A stretch of DNA of 64,000 nucleotides from Cheilinus undulatus (Eukaryota; Chordata; Actinopteri; Labriformes; Labridae): positions 22,836,769-22,900,768 of the forward strand of contig NC_054872.1 in assembly GCF_018320785.1 (NCBI RefSeq). Direction: 5' to 3'. This document shows, in pieces, positions 25,901 through 37,000 of the stretch. The position numbers and the translations under genes were made by a program. The notes below the pieces were generated by a model, which was not told the DNA's origin, made no database searches, and saw only the letters and a program-made list of their open reading frames with translations. Numbering within the stretch: position 1 is the stretch's first letter; each line of letters opens with the position of its first letter.

Positions 25901-28900
25901 ACTTTAGAGGAGATGCACAGTGGGTGGTATGTCACTGATCGCTTACCAGCAGACTAAAATCTTTATGTTAATGAGGATGTGGGATTAAATGCGCCCATAT
26001 TGCTGCTTTTTCTTTGCCAGCAGCGAACAGTGCCATGATTTTCCACAGTCCTGCGTTATTTTTATGCTCCCACTAAGCAACATCGTATGCATGAACACAT
26101 CCAGTTTGAGAGCTAGCCAGTGTTTTAGAGGCCAGTATGACTTTTTCACACTTTTCTGAGACGTGCAGGAAAAAATAAAATGCTACATTTATCATTTTAA
26201 CTACAAACACATGTTGCTGTGGTGTGAATGATCGACAGCCAACCGAACGCTGCCAGTACGTGGCATTTTGCACAGAGAAAAAGGAGCGGTGCTTGATTTA
26301 TCAGTTTGAGTCATTCGGTCCTGTATGAGTTCAGTTGGAGAAAAGCATACTGTTCTTCTACCTTAGTTAAACGTTTACTGTCTTGCTCTCTGAGAGCATA
26401 AATGAGGTGATGTAACATGACATCCATGTTGTTCTCTGCACACATGTGTAGTTGTAGCTTATGTTAGTTGTATTGTGTATCAGAAACTTTCTGTGTAAAG
26501 TCCCAGACTCTTGAATATAAATGTTAAATGTCACAAACTCATGTGTAGAAGGTCAGTTATTTCCACCTCTCTCTGACTGCTCCGGACGTTCAGGGTTTCT
26601 CTGTCGGGGGCAAGAGAGCATCTGTTATTCAGCATAATCATATTCATGGCTTTCTGAGGAAAGTATTTTCCTGCTGGAGATTAAACTGACATCATGACCC
26701 ATGCCTCCATATTGTCATGCAGTTGCATTTCCCTGGCCTCACCTTTAGTAAACATCATCCCGACAGGTTAAGTGAAAGCATTCTCTCTTCCACCTGCTCT
26801 GCACCCCCCCTCACTGTCCATCAATCCATCTAGCCCGACGTCTTCTAGTTGTTTATCCAGGTCAGGGTAGTTTCTCTCCATCCACAGGAGCAGTAGTTCA
26901 ACAACCGAGTTCACTGAACAGCCTTTAAGTGACTCCTGGTGTCAGACAGTGACACCACTGCTCCACATTCTCTCTCCAGACATTTCTTTCATCTTAAAAA
27001 CCTTATTTACAACACTAATGTTAGACAGAATCAGACCACTTTTATGTTTCTGATTGTGGATTTAAACAAGAAATGATCATGTAACCTGTAAGACTTTAAA
27101 GGAGCCACTGTTGAGGTGTCACTCATCTGCAATCATTCTAATGGCCAGCAACAGACGGCTCCCTGAAGTCTATAAAGGAAATGCTTATCGTGGTCTTCTT
27201 TAGTACAGGACAACGATCATTCTACAGTTAACAATCATACCTAGGGTAAAATACATTATTTGCAATGGGGATAGATGGCTTGAGCTTGACAAGTTGCCTT
27301 GGGAAAAATCTAAAATGTTCTTTCTACAGTATTTTAATCATGTTTGGTAACTGCATTTTCTTACAGCCAGAAAGATATTATGGTTTTACCCTGATAGCTA
27401 TGTAGCGCTAACATAAGATGAGAATAACATTGCTACCTTGCTGAATTCACTTCTGCTTCATCCTCTTGTCCAATATACTCTCTTCTGTGTCCATAAACCA
27501 GAAAATCAACTGCCAAATCCAACCTTTGGTCTTAAAAACTGTGGCCAACAAATTAGTAAGTGGTGTCACAGGTATTACAACTTATGTGTTTAGTTTTGTC
27601 AAGAATATGCTGACAGAAGGAGCTGTTTTAAAACCCCTTTTTTAAACTGTTCATGTGTGGACAGACTGTAGGTCAGTGATCATCAACTGGCGGCTTGGGG
27701 GCCTTAAGGTCCCCATCCAGCCCCCAAAAGATGAATGAATTGAAAAAATGTGGGGAGGAAAAAAAAGATGTGGTTTTTATGGCATCTTGTGTCTTTTAAT
27801 CCATGCAGTCAACAAATCAACCCCGAAACATTTATAATTGTACCTATTTTATCAGGAATGACTTAGTGTTTGACCCATTTATCTTTTTTACAGAAATCAA
27901 ACATGTCAGCTATTATAATATTTAAGTATAATGCATATAATAATGCATGCTACACGCATACTTACCAATCCAGACTTGATTAAATCTTCAGTTTTCTCTG
28001 TCAGCTTTTCACTTGAGGCTCTTGGAAAGTGGGATTATTTTCCTGCCTGGGAATCAAAACAAAAGGCCTGCTTCCTCCATTTGTTTTTCACAAATAAAGA
28101 TACAGCATATTAGCGTCAAACCTAGTGATGGACAACATGACTGTCCTAGAAATATGTAGCTAACATATTTCAATTGCCAATAGGTGATGGGGACGGATAT
28201 TTCTGTTAATGCTTAAAAATTACATTTTGAAAGAGAATACAAATACTTATAAAATAATGTGGGGTTTTTTTTTGGTAACAAAATGTTTATTTTATTTTAG
28301 TTAATTGGAAAGTCTGGCCCTCGAAGTGCCTGTCAGGACAAAATCTGGCCCTTGTACAAATGTAGTTGATGACCCCTGCTATAGTCCTTTGCAAATTATG
28401 TCACACAGCAGCGGAAAACTCCCGTTGGGGTACAGGAAGTGTTTTCTGAATAGAGTTATGATACCAAAATGGCCATGTTTTGAGCTGTTAAAACTATGAA
28501 AAGCGTTCAATGCGTAAATAAAACATTCTTAACTTTATGATCCACACTCATTCCTAACAGCTGTCACCCACTGCTTTACTCTCAGTGGACATTTGTGATC
28601 ATGTGATTCCAAACAACCTATTTCACTGTATCATTACTGTCATTTGAACCATTTCTCAAGTTTTATGTTACCCAAATAAACAATGCTTAATTTCCATCAT
28701 CTAGAGGTATCCAGCCATGCTGTTGCTGGTGATATCATTTGTTAAGGTTTTGGAGAAAACAATGTCATCCATCCAACCCACTATAATAGAAAGGAATGGA
28801 GATCAGTCTGCACTTATTTGAAAGTTTAATAGATTGGCAAAAGTTTACTTTTACCCATGTTCGAATTGCCCTGAAGATCCAATATCCATGCTGTTTACGA

Positions 28901-30108
28901 CTTCCAGTGGAAGCACTTTCTACTGAAGAAACAGTCCAGTTTTTAACAATGGGCTCTGTGGAAGCTTGATTGTTCTGGTGGTGTTTCTTGAATGAACAAA
29001 GCTGTTGAGTTTTAAAGTAATATTTCAAAGCTTAAAGAAACATTTTTACCTTCTTCACACTTTAATGACAGAAATCCATAAATAAAATCTCATCTGTTTG
29101 CACAGCAGGCAATTGAGTGACCCTTACCAGTGCTTTACTACCTTCATGAAACCATTTCAGTGACTGAGATGTGATAAAGCCTCCATCTGGAACTTCAGAA
29201 ACATTCAGAATAAACACCCCGCACGATTGATGTGAACGTATAAATTAAAAGCTATGATGCTAAATTTACACACAGGACTGTGAGCCAACAGTTTTTTCAT
29301 TCATTTTCTATTTGTGTGTTTTTACGCGTGTGCGCCTTGTTTAGGAGCGTATGGCGTGTCTGTGTTACGCTCAGCGTGGCTGTCAGTGTGTGCGCTCAGT
29401 GATGAATGAGCCACTTCTTATTGTTTACTGGTCCAATCTCCGCAGCCAATCAGTGCGTGTGCTCAGGCCTGTCGCTGTGTGGTCGCCAAGGTCAAAATAA
29501 TCCTGGTTTATTTAAGAGATGGGCCTCAGACTAGTTAATATTCACTCCTGCTCTCATTCATTTTACTGATCAAATATGTGTGTATATGTGAGTCGGGGGA
29601 GACAGGGCTGAGGTCATCCAGGGCGGCTCAATCGTTGCCCTTTATTAAACACATAGTTAATATTCTCTCAGAAAACCTTGGAGCAGAGGCAAAAGATTAT
29701 TGGATATGTGCCCTCCTCTTCTCCACCACACAAACACACACTAGCTCCGAGTGCTCCGACAGAAAATCAACAACATAAACATACCGCTGTAGTTGATAGC
29801 AGAGCTATTACAATTGATAACATTTTTGTACTCCATATCACATCCAATACAGCAGCTCTGATTTTATCAGTCTGCTGCAATCTCTGCCTCAAATTAAAGT
29901 GGGAAAAAAAACACAAAAAGAGGATGCTGTCTGGTCTCAGTTTGAGAATTAAAAAAAAAAGAAAACAGATAGGATCTTTCTGGTTCCTCATCTGTCACTT
30001 TCTCTCCATGTTTTCTTCGTAATCGGTTCCTTCCAGACGTTTTTTCCTCTCCATACTAATGTGTTGTCTTGTTTTCTCCACAGACCTGAGGACTACAAGA
30101 TGAAATGA
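14106..30108 (+). CDS. mrpl13: Mitochondrial large-subunit ribosomal protein L13 (uL13m), complete, seven exons
   Basis: Component of the 39S mitoribosomal subunit. Exons are 14106-14132, 18721-18844, 19173-19266, 19386-19446, 22439-22525, 23400-23521 and 30084-30108 (stop TGA at 30106). They total 540 nt and 179 residues, against about 178 in human. All donors and acceptors are GT-AG and the phases join. Recognisable stretches are [73 protein letters not shown] and [20 protein letters not shown]. The fold is the uL13 family with the human-like C-terminal extension. Introns 1, 4 and 6 are 4.6, 3.0 and 6.6 kb and transposon-rich. The last exon codes only eight residues. It is divergent from dscc1 and tail-to-tail with col14a1. 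Confidence 0.97.
14133..15838. other. mrpl13 intron 1, 5' part
   Basis: No exon seen. About 14730-14900 and 15190-15300 contain runs of AACTAAA-type A-rich imperfect repeats. The rest shows no feature I recognise. Confidence 0.5.
15855..16520 (+). repeat. RTE-like retroposon tail, copy 1, split by a hAT MITE
   Basis: GCAGACCTCCGCCATTAGGC, CCCAGTAGTGAAGAATCC and GGTGATCCGGATCACTCCC match copy 2 at 17353-17600. The element is broken at 15939-16443 by the MITE and rejoins exactly at the duplicated ATCCAGAC. Confidence 0.7.
15939..16443. mobile_element. hAT MITE, 505 bp, perfect 8-bp target duplication
   Basis: Ends are TAGAGCTGCAACAATTAGT and, inverted, TAGGGCTGCAACTAATGAT. The perfect duplication ATCCAGAC lies at 15931-15938 and 16444-16451. 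Subterminal TTAGTCGA / TCGACTAA motifs are repeated. There is no transposase. Confidence 0.88.
16809..17344. mobile_element. hAT MITE, 536 bp, perfect 8-bp target duplication
   Basis: The duplication GTAAAGTG lies at 16801-16808 and 17345-17352. The left end AAGGGCTAGGTATTG pairs weakly with the right end read inverted, TAGGGATGGGAAAAA. Subterminal regions are rich in ATCGAT motifs (GATATCGATTTGATATTG left, GCATCGATTAATCGATA right). It is non-autonomous. Confidence 0.8.
17353..17600 (+). repeat. RTE-like retroposon tail, copy 2
   Basis: GGTGATCAGGATCACTCCC, CATGAAAATCTGTCCATGAC, GAGTTATGTTGCTAACAAAC and CATAACCTCCTTGG form a 3' end widespread in fish genomes. The AACAAACAAA tail is low complexity. 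Confidence 0.65.
18090..18590 (+). mobile_element. LINE 3'-end fragment
   Basis: It runs from ACCTTTCATTCTCTCTGCCATCAG to a terminus TGCCCTTTGGGATAAATACA, then TTTGAATCTGAATCTG. This is the usual fish LINE 3' end where the tail is a short tandem repeat (here GAATCT). No intact ORF remains. Confidence 0.6.
19938..19974. repeat. (ATT)n microsatellite
   Basis: About twelve ATT units in mrpl13 intron 4. Confidence 0.95.
20447..20935 (-). mobile_element. Truncated Tc1/mariner element, C-terminal transposase
   Basis: The minus strand at 20914-20669 encodes [20 protein letters not shown], then [19 protein letters not shown]. This matches the DDE-domain C-terminus (HDNAPVHKA..PDLNPIE.LWDEL) of Tc1-like transposases. 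The terminal repeat resembles TATGATCAAAAGTATTTGG at about 20449. The 5' half of the element is absent. Confidence 0.8.
20936..21246. mobile_element. Partial hAT-like element
   Basis: The right end TCAATATATCCCCCAGCCCTA and an internal inverted repeat (CATCGTGCGTGGCAAAAGCC / ACGATACATCG) resemble hAT termini. The left end is not found and may be lost at the junction with the Tc1 fragment. Confidence 0.4.
21247..22438. other. mrpl13 intron 4, 3' part
   Basis: No exon and no repeat boundary that I recognise. Short ORFs here lack homology signals. Confidence 0.5.
22526..23399. other. mrpl13 intron 5
   Basis: 874 bp with no feature recognised. Confidence 0.6.
24525..25180. mobile_element. Non-autonomous DNA transposon with long terminal inverted repeats
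   Basis: The left arm (about 24535-24670: GTTAAAT...ATTCTAGATTCATCT ...CTCTTGACGATCATGGCCTA) is complementary, at moderate divergence, to the right arm (about 25025-25171), which inverted reads GTTAAATG...ATTCTAGATTCATCT ...CTCTTGATTATGGCTTACAG. Arms are about 130-150 bp. The superfamily was not assigned and no intact transposase is seen. Confidence 0.65.
25181..27665. other. mrpl13 intron 6, middle
   Basis: No exon or clear transposon boundary seen. A diverged repeat-like string (CCCGACGTCTTCTAGTTG) occurs near 26835. Confidence 0.45.
27674..28378. mobile_element. hAT (Charlie-type) MITE, about 705 bp
   Basis: Ends are CAGTGATCATCAACTGGCGG and, inverted, CAGGGGTCATCAACTACATT, with the CTGGCCC subterminal motif typical of this group. 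Flanks CTGTAGGT (27666-27673) and CTATAGTC (28379-28386) match at 6 of 8 positions, read as an aged target duplication. Confidence 0.75.
28400..30083. other. mrpl13 intron 6, 3' part
   Basis: No exon recognised. A CpG-bearing stretch at about 29325-29520 holds two CCAAT boxes and a TATA-like motif and is described under findings. Confidence 0.45.
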
Positions 30109-30660
30109 AATCAAGGCGGCCCAACGTTACCAAAGCTCAAAGGGTTTTTTTGACGTCAGAGACACAACAAAAGCAACATATTGCTCTATTTATATAACGC
30201 TTGACAACATTCGAGGCTTTTTATGGTGTTTTCAGAGGAAGAACTCAGATTTTTTCATTCAGATCAAAGAACTTGTCCTTGCTAAATTACTGCTTAGTAA
30301 TAAAATAGTCACACAAACTCTGTGCTATCCCTTACATACCATACAAATATGTCAGGTGTGTTATCCCTGATGATAGTCCTAAATCATGCAGGAGCAGATG
30401 GAGATCTGTGGCTCCGAAAAATTCTGCAGGTCAGTCTGATTAGAGAAAATACATTTACCAGAGCAGGTTCCTGAAAGAAGCTGTAAGAGTAGATTCTGGT
30501 GGCTTGTGGCTTCACAGCAAAACATTTAAAAGTGCAAATTTTTCCAGGTTATAGTTGTGTTTTCAGTAGAAATGTTAACAGTCTAAGCTCCTGAGCTTTG
30601 TCATGTGCAGCGTTATTTAAGTCTGAATTGTTTCTTTTTATGTGAACTGTAAAATAGGCT

Positions 30661-30666
30661 AATAAA
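30661..30666 (+). terminator. Poly(A) signal AATAAA of mrpl13
   Basis: This is the first plausible AATAAA followed by T-rich sequence, about 550 bp after the mrpl13 stop codon. An additional AATAAA lies further downstream at about 30818. Confidence 0.5.
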
Positions 30667-30699
30667 CAATTTACTAAACCTGTCCTTCTCCAGTTGTTT

Positions 30700-33600
30700 T
30701 CTTATATAAATTAAATTAAAGATTAATATTTCATGTAATTTAAGATGAACAAATGACCTAAAACAGTTTTATAGTCTCATGACAGATTTATTGGTTATGA
30801 AAGCAAACAAAATGTAAAATAAATAAGTTCATATTGTACTATGGAGCATGGTGGTGACGCATTTCCTGTTCAAGCTCAACAGTTTGAATATCAAATAAAC
30901 CAGGACCAGCTCACAGCTTCACTTAGAGTTCCTTTAGTGCTTATTTTTAAAGACTGCAAAGCAGATGGTTTAAGTTAACACTCAGGGCAGTCCTTACTGG
31001 TTTCACTGGTTCTGTTTTGAATAATAACGATCCAGGTCTCATTACAGCTAGAGGTCACCAGTCAACCAGCAAGCAAATTGCTGCCACAGAAATGGAAATA
31101 AAAAAGAAACAGCGCAGAATTGCCTTCTTAAAGTCTGAGTAATAAACCCAGTACATCAACACAATGAGAAATAACAGGACAAATTATGATGGCAGCTAGA
31201 TTTTTAAGGTGAAATGTGTTCCAGTGTTGAGGTAAAATTAGAAAAATTTGTTTGATCTGCTTTCAATGGCAGTTTTGGGGGATTGGCTTTAATAGCATTT
31301 AGTAAAAAGAAGCAAACTTAACACAATAATACAGAGAAAAGCACTTCAAAAACCATTCAGCAATCCTTAAAGGCTTAATATGCGACATTCTGAATGTCAA
31401 TATAGCAAAAATCCAAATGGACACTATGCATATATATATGGAGGAGCAATGGCTCCCTAAAAGGGAATGAAGTGAACTATTCCTATTGTTTTTAGCTCTG
31501 TGTTCACACTAACAGGGCATCACCTCCTTCAGCTCTTTATTTCCCTTTTAAGCTTTTTTTTGTCACTAGAAAGACTAGACTACCCTGACCTTCCAGGGTT
31601 GTCGTTTCTAGGGCTGTAATAACTGCATGTCATCAAAGAGTGCAACCAAAGAAGAGCTCACAGCTTTAAAATTAATAGAGACAAATTCTTTGGCCTTAAA
31701 TGACAAACGTTAAAAATGTTTAAGGTTTATTAAAACTTATAGTCCACATGGAGATGGGTTTAGGAGTATCTTCTAAAGTCTTTTATTATATCGGTGTTTT
31801 GTCCATAGATAACAGCCGTTTTGGGAGCCAGAAAGTTGATCCTACATTGAACAAATATATATAAGCCAACCCCCTGTGTATACAACCGAGGGCATCTTTT
31901 CTTAAATGATCATGGCATAGCCCCTTAACCTGCATTGACTAACCCTACCAAAAAAGGGTGACCATATGTCCTGATTTACCTGTGACAGTCCCGGAAAAAA
32001 ACAACAACAAAAAAATGCCAATATGTCCCAGTTTTGAACAACCCCTGTCCCTATTTTAGCCAACGGAAATAGGGAGATACCAAAACATTTTCATATGTAC
32101 CACACCTGCATAGCTCTGTTAGAACCCACTTCAGTGAGGCAAACGCCGGTAACCTGTAACTTAAGCCGCTCGTGAGGGCATCACTTATTTGCTATACAGT
32201 AGGGAAAGATTTTACTTTGTTGAAAATATTTAAATTGATAATCACACAATTTGGTGTTATTTTTTAGCTTAAGTTAGATTTGGCTACAGTTTTTTTAGGC
32301 CCTTTCTTTTGTTAAACAACAACAATATATCAATAATATTAATGAAAGTAAAATTAATGATAATAGATTTTAAAAAGCTGATAGGCCTGAAGAGTCACAT
32401 TGCAGGTCACCAAATTCTCCCACACAACCCTTTTGTTTTTTTAATTACATTTTAAGTTTTAGTTGATCTTGGAAGATGCTACTTCATCTGTTGAGGTACT
32501 TTCTATGGTGTCAAAAAGAGTCCTGACAAAAAAGACATCATGAGCTCATACATGTGGGTTTGCAATAAAATTTAAGTGTCCCTATTTGGAGGATTGAAAA
32601 TATGGTCAACTTATGCCAACAACAGCAACAACAATGGTAGACTACATGATTTTGTTCAAGCAGCAGAGGCTGCTGAAATTTTTACGTCTCTCACAGCAGA
32701 ATCTTCTGCTCCTCCTTCTCCTCCTTCTGCTCCATTTGTTGCTCCACCAGGAGCAACAAATGGTCATGGGGAACAGCGTACGCCACATGTTCTTAGATCC
32801 ACCTTGGAGCACAACCAGAGAAAGTTGTGGCTAAGAGAAGAGTTTTCCATGATCATCTTCTCTGTTTTTGGTGTATTTATGTGGCAGCGTTACAGCATCA
32901 CTTACATGCCTGGCATACAAACTGCAGCATTTTCAGTTGTTTTCAGTTGTTTTCAGGGGTTTCGTGCCTACACAGGCATTTTTCTTGAAACAATGCTGTT
33001 ATTACAGAAAATTTTTTTTGAAATAAAAAAGATAGTTTTTCTCTGTGGACAAGGCCTAAGATGTGGATATTATCTTGAACCTTAGGTGTTCATCAGCACT
33101 TCTTTGTTGGTCTCCATCACGCAGATACCTACTGGTGAAACAAGTGTGGATACAGAAGGGGAGCTGAGGGATGAAGGTGTGCCCAAAGAAAGCATCACTT
33201 TCAGTCTGAAAATTTACTCTGAAAGTCACATAGTAAGCCTTTAAAAGACTGAAATTTAAAAAAAAAAAAAAAAAAACATGATGGAAGCAGGAGGTTCTTT
33301 ATAAAAAGCATCCTGTACAAATCTTGACGGCTCATCATCTGTGATTTGAAAATCGAGCTGGTTACATAAAAAACGCACATGTGCAGTTAGACACTCAATG
33401 GTTGGCTCAAAGAGACATGCAGCTTAACAAAAAGAAAAAAAAAAAAAAAAAAAAGTTCAGTTCTGAAATCAGCTATGAGACAGGTGGACACAAGTCTTAC
33501 CTTTACGTCACCACTAGACGATGCTAACATAGATCAGGCACTTCTTAGACCCCCCTTTGACAGAAATATGGTACAAGAGTCCACAGAGCTATTTACATCT

Positions 33601-33790
33601 TTGCATCTGGTGGGACAAACCACCGGACACACAGGGGAGTGGGGGATCTCACCACAGTTTCAGGATGGAAAGGGTTGATGTGTACGTTCATGACAGTGTC
33701 TGATTGTTTCCATGTTTGTGTGTGTTTGTTGTAGCGTGCAATGCTCAAGCACTTTAGGTGAGTCCATCCTTTCTTTAAAATCCTGCCTCC
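30700..33790. other. Tail-to-tail intergenic region mrpl13 / col14a1
   Basis: Part of this is presumably 3' UTR of the long col14a1 transcript; minus-strand AATAAA candidates lie near 31537 and 30785. It contains the hAT-like element at 31954-32612, poly(A) tracts at about 33257 and 33428, and an exon-like segment at 33124-33230 described under findings. The longest ORF (32576-33085, plus strand) overlaps transposon and CTC-repeat sequence and is not called. Confidence 0.5.
31954..32612. mobile_element. hAT-like element
   Basis: The left end AAGGGTGACCATATGTCCTG and the right end, inverted, AAGTTGACCATATTTTCAAT share GACCATA and a CCTAAATAGGGAC-like subterminal motif seen in hAT elements starting with GGGTGACCATA. 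The target duplication is too decayed to be certain. Confidence 0.55.
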
Positions 33791-34077
33791 TTACTCCTCC
33801 ATGACTTCAATGTCACGAGGAAACCTCCTGGAGACGCCCGGTGACCTAACCTCCATGTCCTCAGAGTTGTTGGGGCTCGAGTGGTAGCCATGAGCCTGTG
33901 GGGAGGGCGGTTGTGGGTAGTACCGAGGGGGATAGCCACGGTAGTAGGGGTCCTGCTCCTCCTCTCCCTCCTCCTCATCTTCAGCTTCTTGGTCGTTGTT
34001 GTAAGCCACTGCAGCGGGGTTGTAGGGCTGGTTGTAGGGTGGGTAGGACTGGTAGCCGCCGTGAGGGAGGGGTTGGA
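33791..34077 (-). CDS. col14a1: col14a1 terminal exon, long NC1 form
   Basis: The acceptor CACCACCCCAG precedes 34077 and the exon enters in phase 1, matching the donor at 39628 (GGA G|GTAAAT). It encodes 94 further residues to TAA at 33793-33791. The sequence is Pro/Tyr-rich, then very acidic ([16 protein letters not shown]), then basic-containing ([18 protein letters not shown]). Tyrosines next to acidic residues could be sulfated (inference). Collagens XII and XIV are known to have short and long NC1 variants. Confidence 0.75.
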
Positions 34078-37000
34078 CTGGGGTGGTGGGAATATTTATT
34101 ATCAGTTTGAGTGAAAATTTGTGGATCATTGCAATAAAAAATGGCAGAGCAAGGAGCAAAGTTAAGGCTTTTTAAAGGTGAGTTTTAAGGTCATTTTGCC
34201 TTTTTTGACAGCAATTTTGGAAGGGAGAAAAAGTTGAGACATGCATTAAATGGCAGAGGGCTGCAAGGATGTGGCCTCTGTATATGAGACGCTCTACCAA
34301 ACAGGAAAAATGACTTCTTGTTATGGCTACGCTTTGGGATTGCAACCCTCTAAAACTCCACCCCCAGATTAATGTGGTGAAGGCGCAACATGCTTTTTTT
34401 GAGGTTACAAAACAAGTAGAGTAGGTGTTAGAGGCATATTTGGTTGCCTTCACAGCAGAATAAAGATAGTTAAAAGTTGAACTGGGTTAATAAAACTGAT
34501 AAAACAGAATATTTTCTACCCCAAGTTTGCCCAAATCTGCACATTTTTCCAGGAATAATTACATCACATCTGGGTCAAACTGAGGATAAAATGTAGATTT
34601 TTCTGCTGAGCATACAGTGAGTGAGACATACAGATACAGGCATTGTTCAGTAAGGAGAGCAGCCAATCAGCATTAAAGCAGTTCATTTCTATTTAGCTGA
34701 AATCATCAGGCTTTGAAAATTGAGATTAGCTTAGAAAAGATTTCAGCTTCAAGCAGAGGCTGCTGCAGCAAAGCATTGTGTGCACGAATAACAGATGGAA
34801 ACGGGATCAGTGGTGGTGATCACCACAGCAGTGTTATTGGGGTTTTGTTCGGTCTTCTGGGAGGGAAGCTAATCCGTTTTTGTCTCTTAGATTGTCAAAT
34901 GATGAAAACAGCCAGATTAGCATTCAATTTAGTACCATGAAGTAAACCGAGACTGGAAATGAGTCCAGTTTCTCCTCTTAAGAATCAAAGAGCATCACGA
35001 GTAAAGACCGAAAATCAGCTGTGAATAATGGTTCTAAAAACTACAATAGACCAAACTGAGGGAACACAACAGCCTTTAAACACTTGTTTTATTAGGGAGG
35101 CTCCTTGGTTTTAACTTTTGATTGGCTGAATAAAAAAATCCAGACTGGTTGGCTACTTGTTTCCTATAAAAATATTTAATTTAACAGAAGACGTGTTGGT
35201 TGAAAGAATAATTTTGACGGGGGTTTTGGAGAAACAAAATGTAAAAGCTGCTGCTGCAGGGATTAGAGGCTGGGAGAAGTAGTCTGTACCGAAAAATATT
35301 GAGATTTTGAAGGAATAATTTATCAAAAGTTCCAGTTTATAGTCTTATGTACAGGGCACAGGGGAGGGGTGGAGGGAGACGAGCACAGGAGGAGGAGAGG
35401 AGGACGTTGGAGAATGCTCTTCAGTAATCATTCCCATAGTCCTGCTGAACTTTAGTCAGAAAGAGGAAGAGACAGAGGGAGGGGGGGACAGTTTAAGACA
35501 AGACGTTACCTCATATCAGGATGAAAACCCAGCAACACCATAAAGTCAAAACCTCTCAAAGGCACTGACGGAGGGGTAGAGACATTAGTGTTTACACCTG
35601 TGCTTCCTATGATGAAGGTAGTTTATGTCAAGATTATGGCTTTCATATGAAATGTTTGAAAAGTGGGAAATGTGTCAGATCTTTATTTCTCTTTCTGCAA
35701 AGAAGAAAGTTCAAATAAAGATTTCCAACACAGATTAAAAGTAGCACTAACAAAGACATGCAGAGTGAGTAATACTGACACAAACATCATAAGGCTTCTG
35801 AGCACTTCAACTTATTTGAAGATGAAAAAAGTCAAGCATTGAAGTACAGTATGCATTTTAGGAAAATATATTTCAATAAACAAGAACAACTGAACTTATT
35901 TTCTGTACCAGCGTACGGCTCTGTAATATGATTAAAACAGCTGATTTGTGGACATTTACTTGTTTTTCTGATAATTGCATGAGGAGATTATCAACATTTT
36001 AACAAACATCTTTTACACAAAGCTACAGGCAGTCGAACGAGTGAGAATGACTTCAAAATATAGGGAATGGTGCCTTTATCCCAAATTAAAGAACATAATT
36101 AAACTACTTTAAGTAAGTTAAGCTTTTTACTCCATAACACTTTTTTTCAAAGCAAGAACAAATATTTTCAGTTGATACAAGAAGTTTATATAGACTGTAT
36201 AAAAAGACATAGCCTTTTTCTCTCACTGTCTGACATGAAATCAGACCACACTTTTCCTGTTTCAGATCAGTTAGGATTACCAAAATTATTTATATTTGCT
36301 AAATGCCAGAATAATAAGAGAGATTTCTTTTTTTTTTTAAATTACTTTCTTTAAAGTCAGAGGTTTACGTACATTTTCTTAGTATTTAGTAGCATTGTCT
36401 TTAAACTGCATGATTTTCTATAGGACTGAGATCAGGTCTTTGTGATTGCCACTCCAAAACACTGACTTTGTTGTCCTTAAGCCACTTTGTAACTAATTTG
36501 GCAGTATGCTTAGGGTCATTGTCTTTTTGGAAGACCCATTTGCACCCAAGCTTTTACTTCCTGTCTTCAGTATTTCTACGTCATGCTCTTTTCTCACGAT
36601 GCCATCTATTTTGTGAAGAGCACCAGTCCCTCCTGCAGCAAAACACCCCCACAACATGATGCTGCTATCCCAGTACTTCACAGTTGGGATGGTGATCTCA
36701 GGCTTACAAGCTTCCCCCTTTTTCCTCCACTGAACGATGGTCATTATGGCCAAACAGTTCCATTTTAGTTTCATCAGACCATAGGACAGGTCTCCAAAAA
36801 TTAAGGTCTTTGTCACTGTGTGCAGTTAGAAACTGTTCTTTAGCTTTTTATGTTGCTTTTGTAGTAATGGCTTCCTCCTAATATGACACTTCCTAATATG
36901 GCACTCTTTTACCAGCTTCAGTCAGCATCTTCCTAGGGTCTTTTGCTTTTGTTTTAGGGTGCTTTTTGTATCACACCAAAGCACGTTCATCTCTGGGGCA

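Noticed and set aside
32576-33085. 169-residue ORF, plus strand, the longest in the window
   Set aside because: It starts inside the right end of a hAT-like element, owes its Ser/Pro stretch to CTC repeats, has a non-ATG start context and shows no domain.
33881-34114. Plus-strand ORFs of 70-77 residues opposite the long NC1 exon
   Set aside because: They are shadows of a Pro/Tyr/Glu-rich minus-strand coding exon; the Val/Leu/Gly bias reflects the opposite strand.
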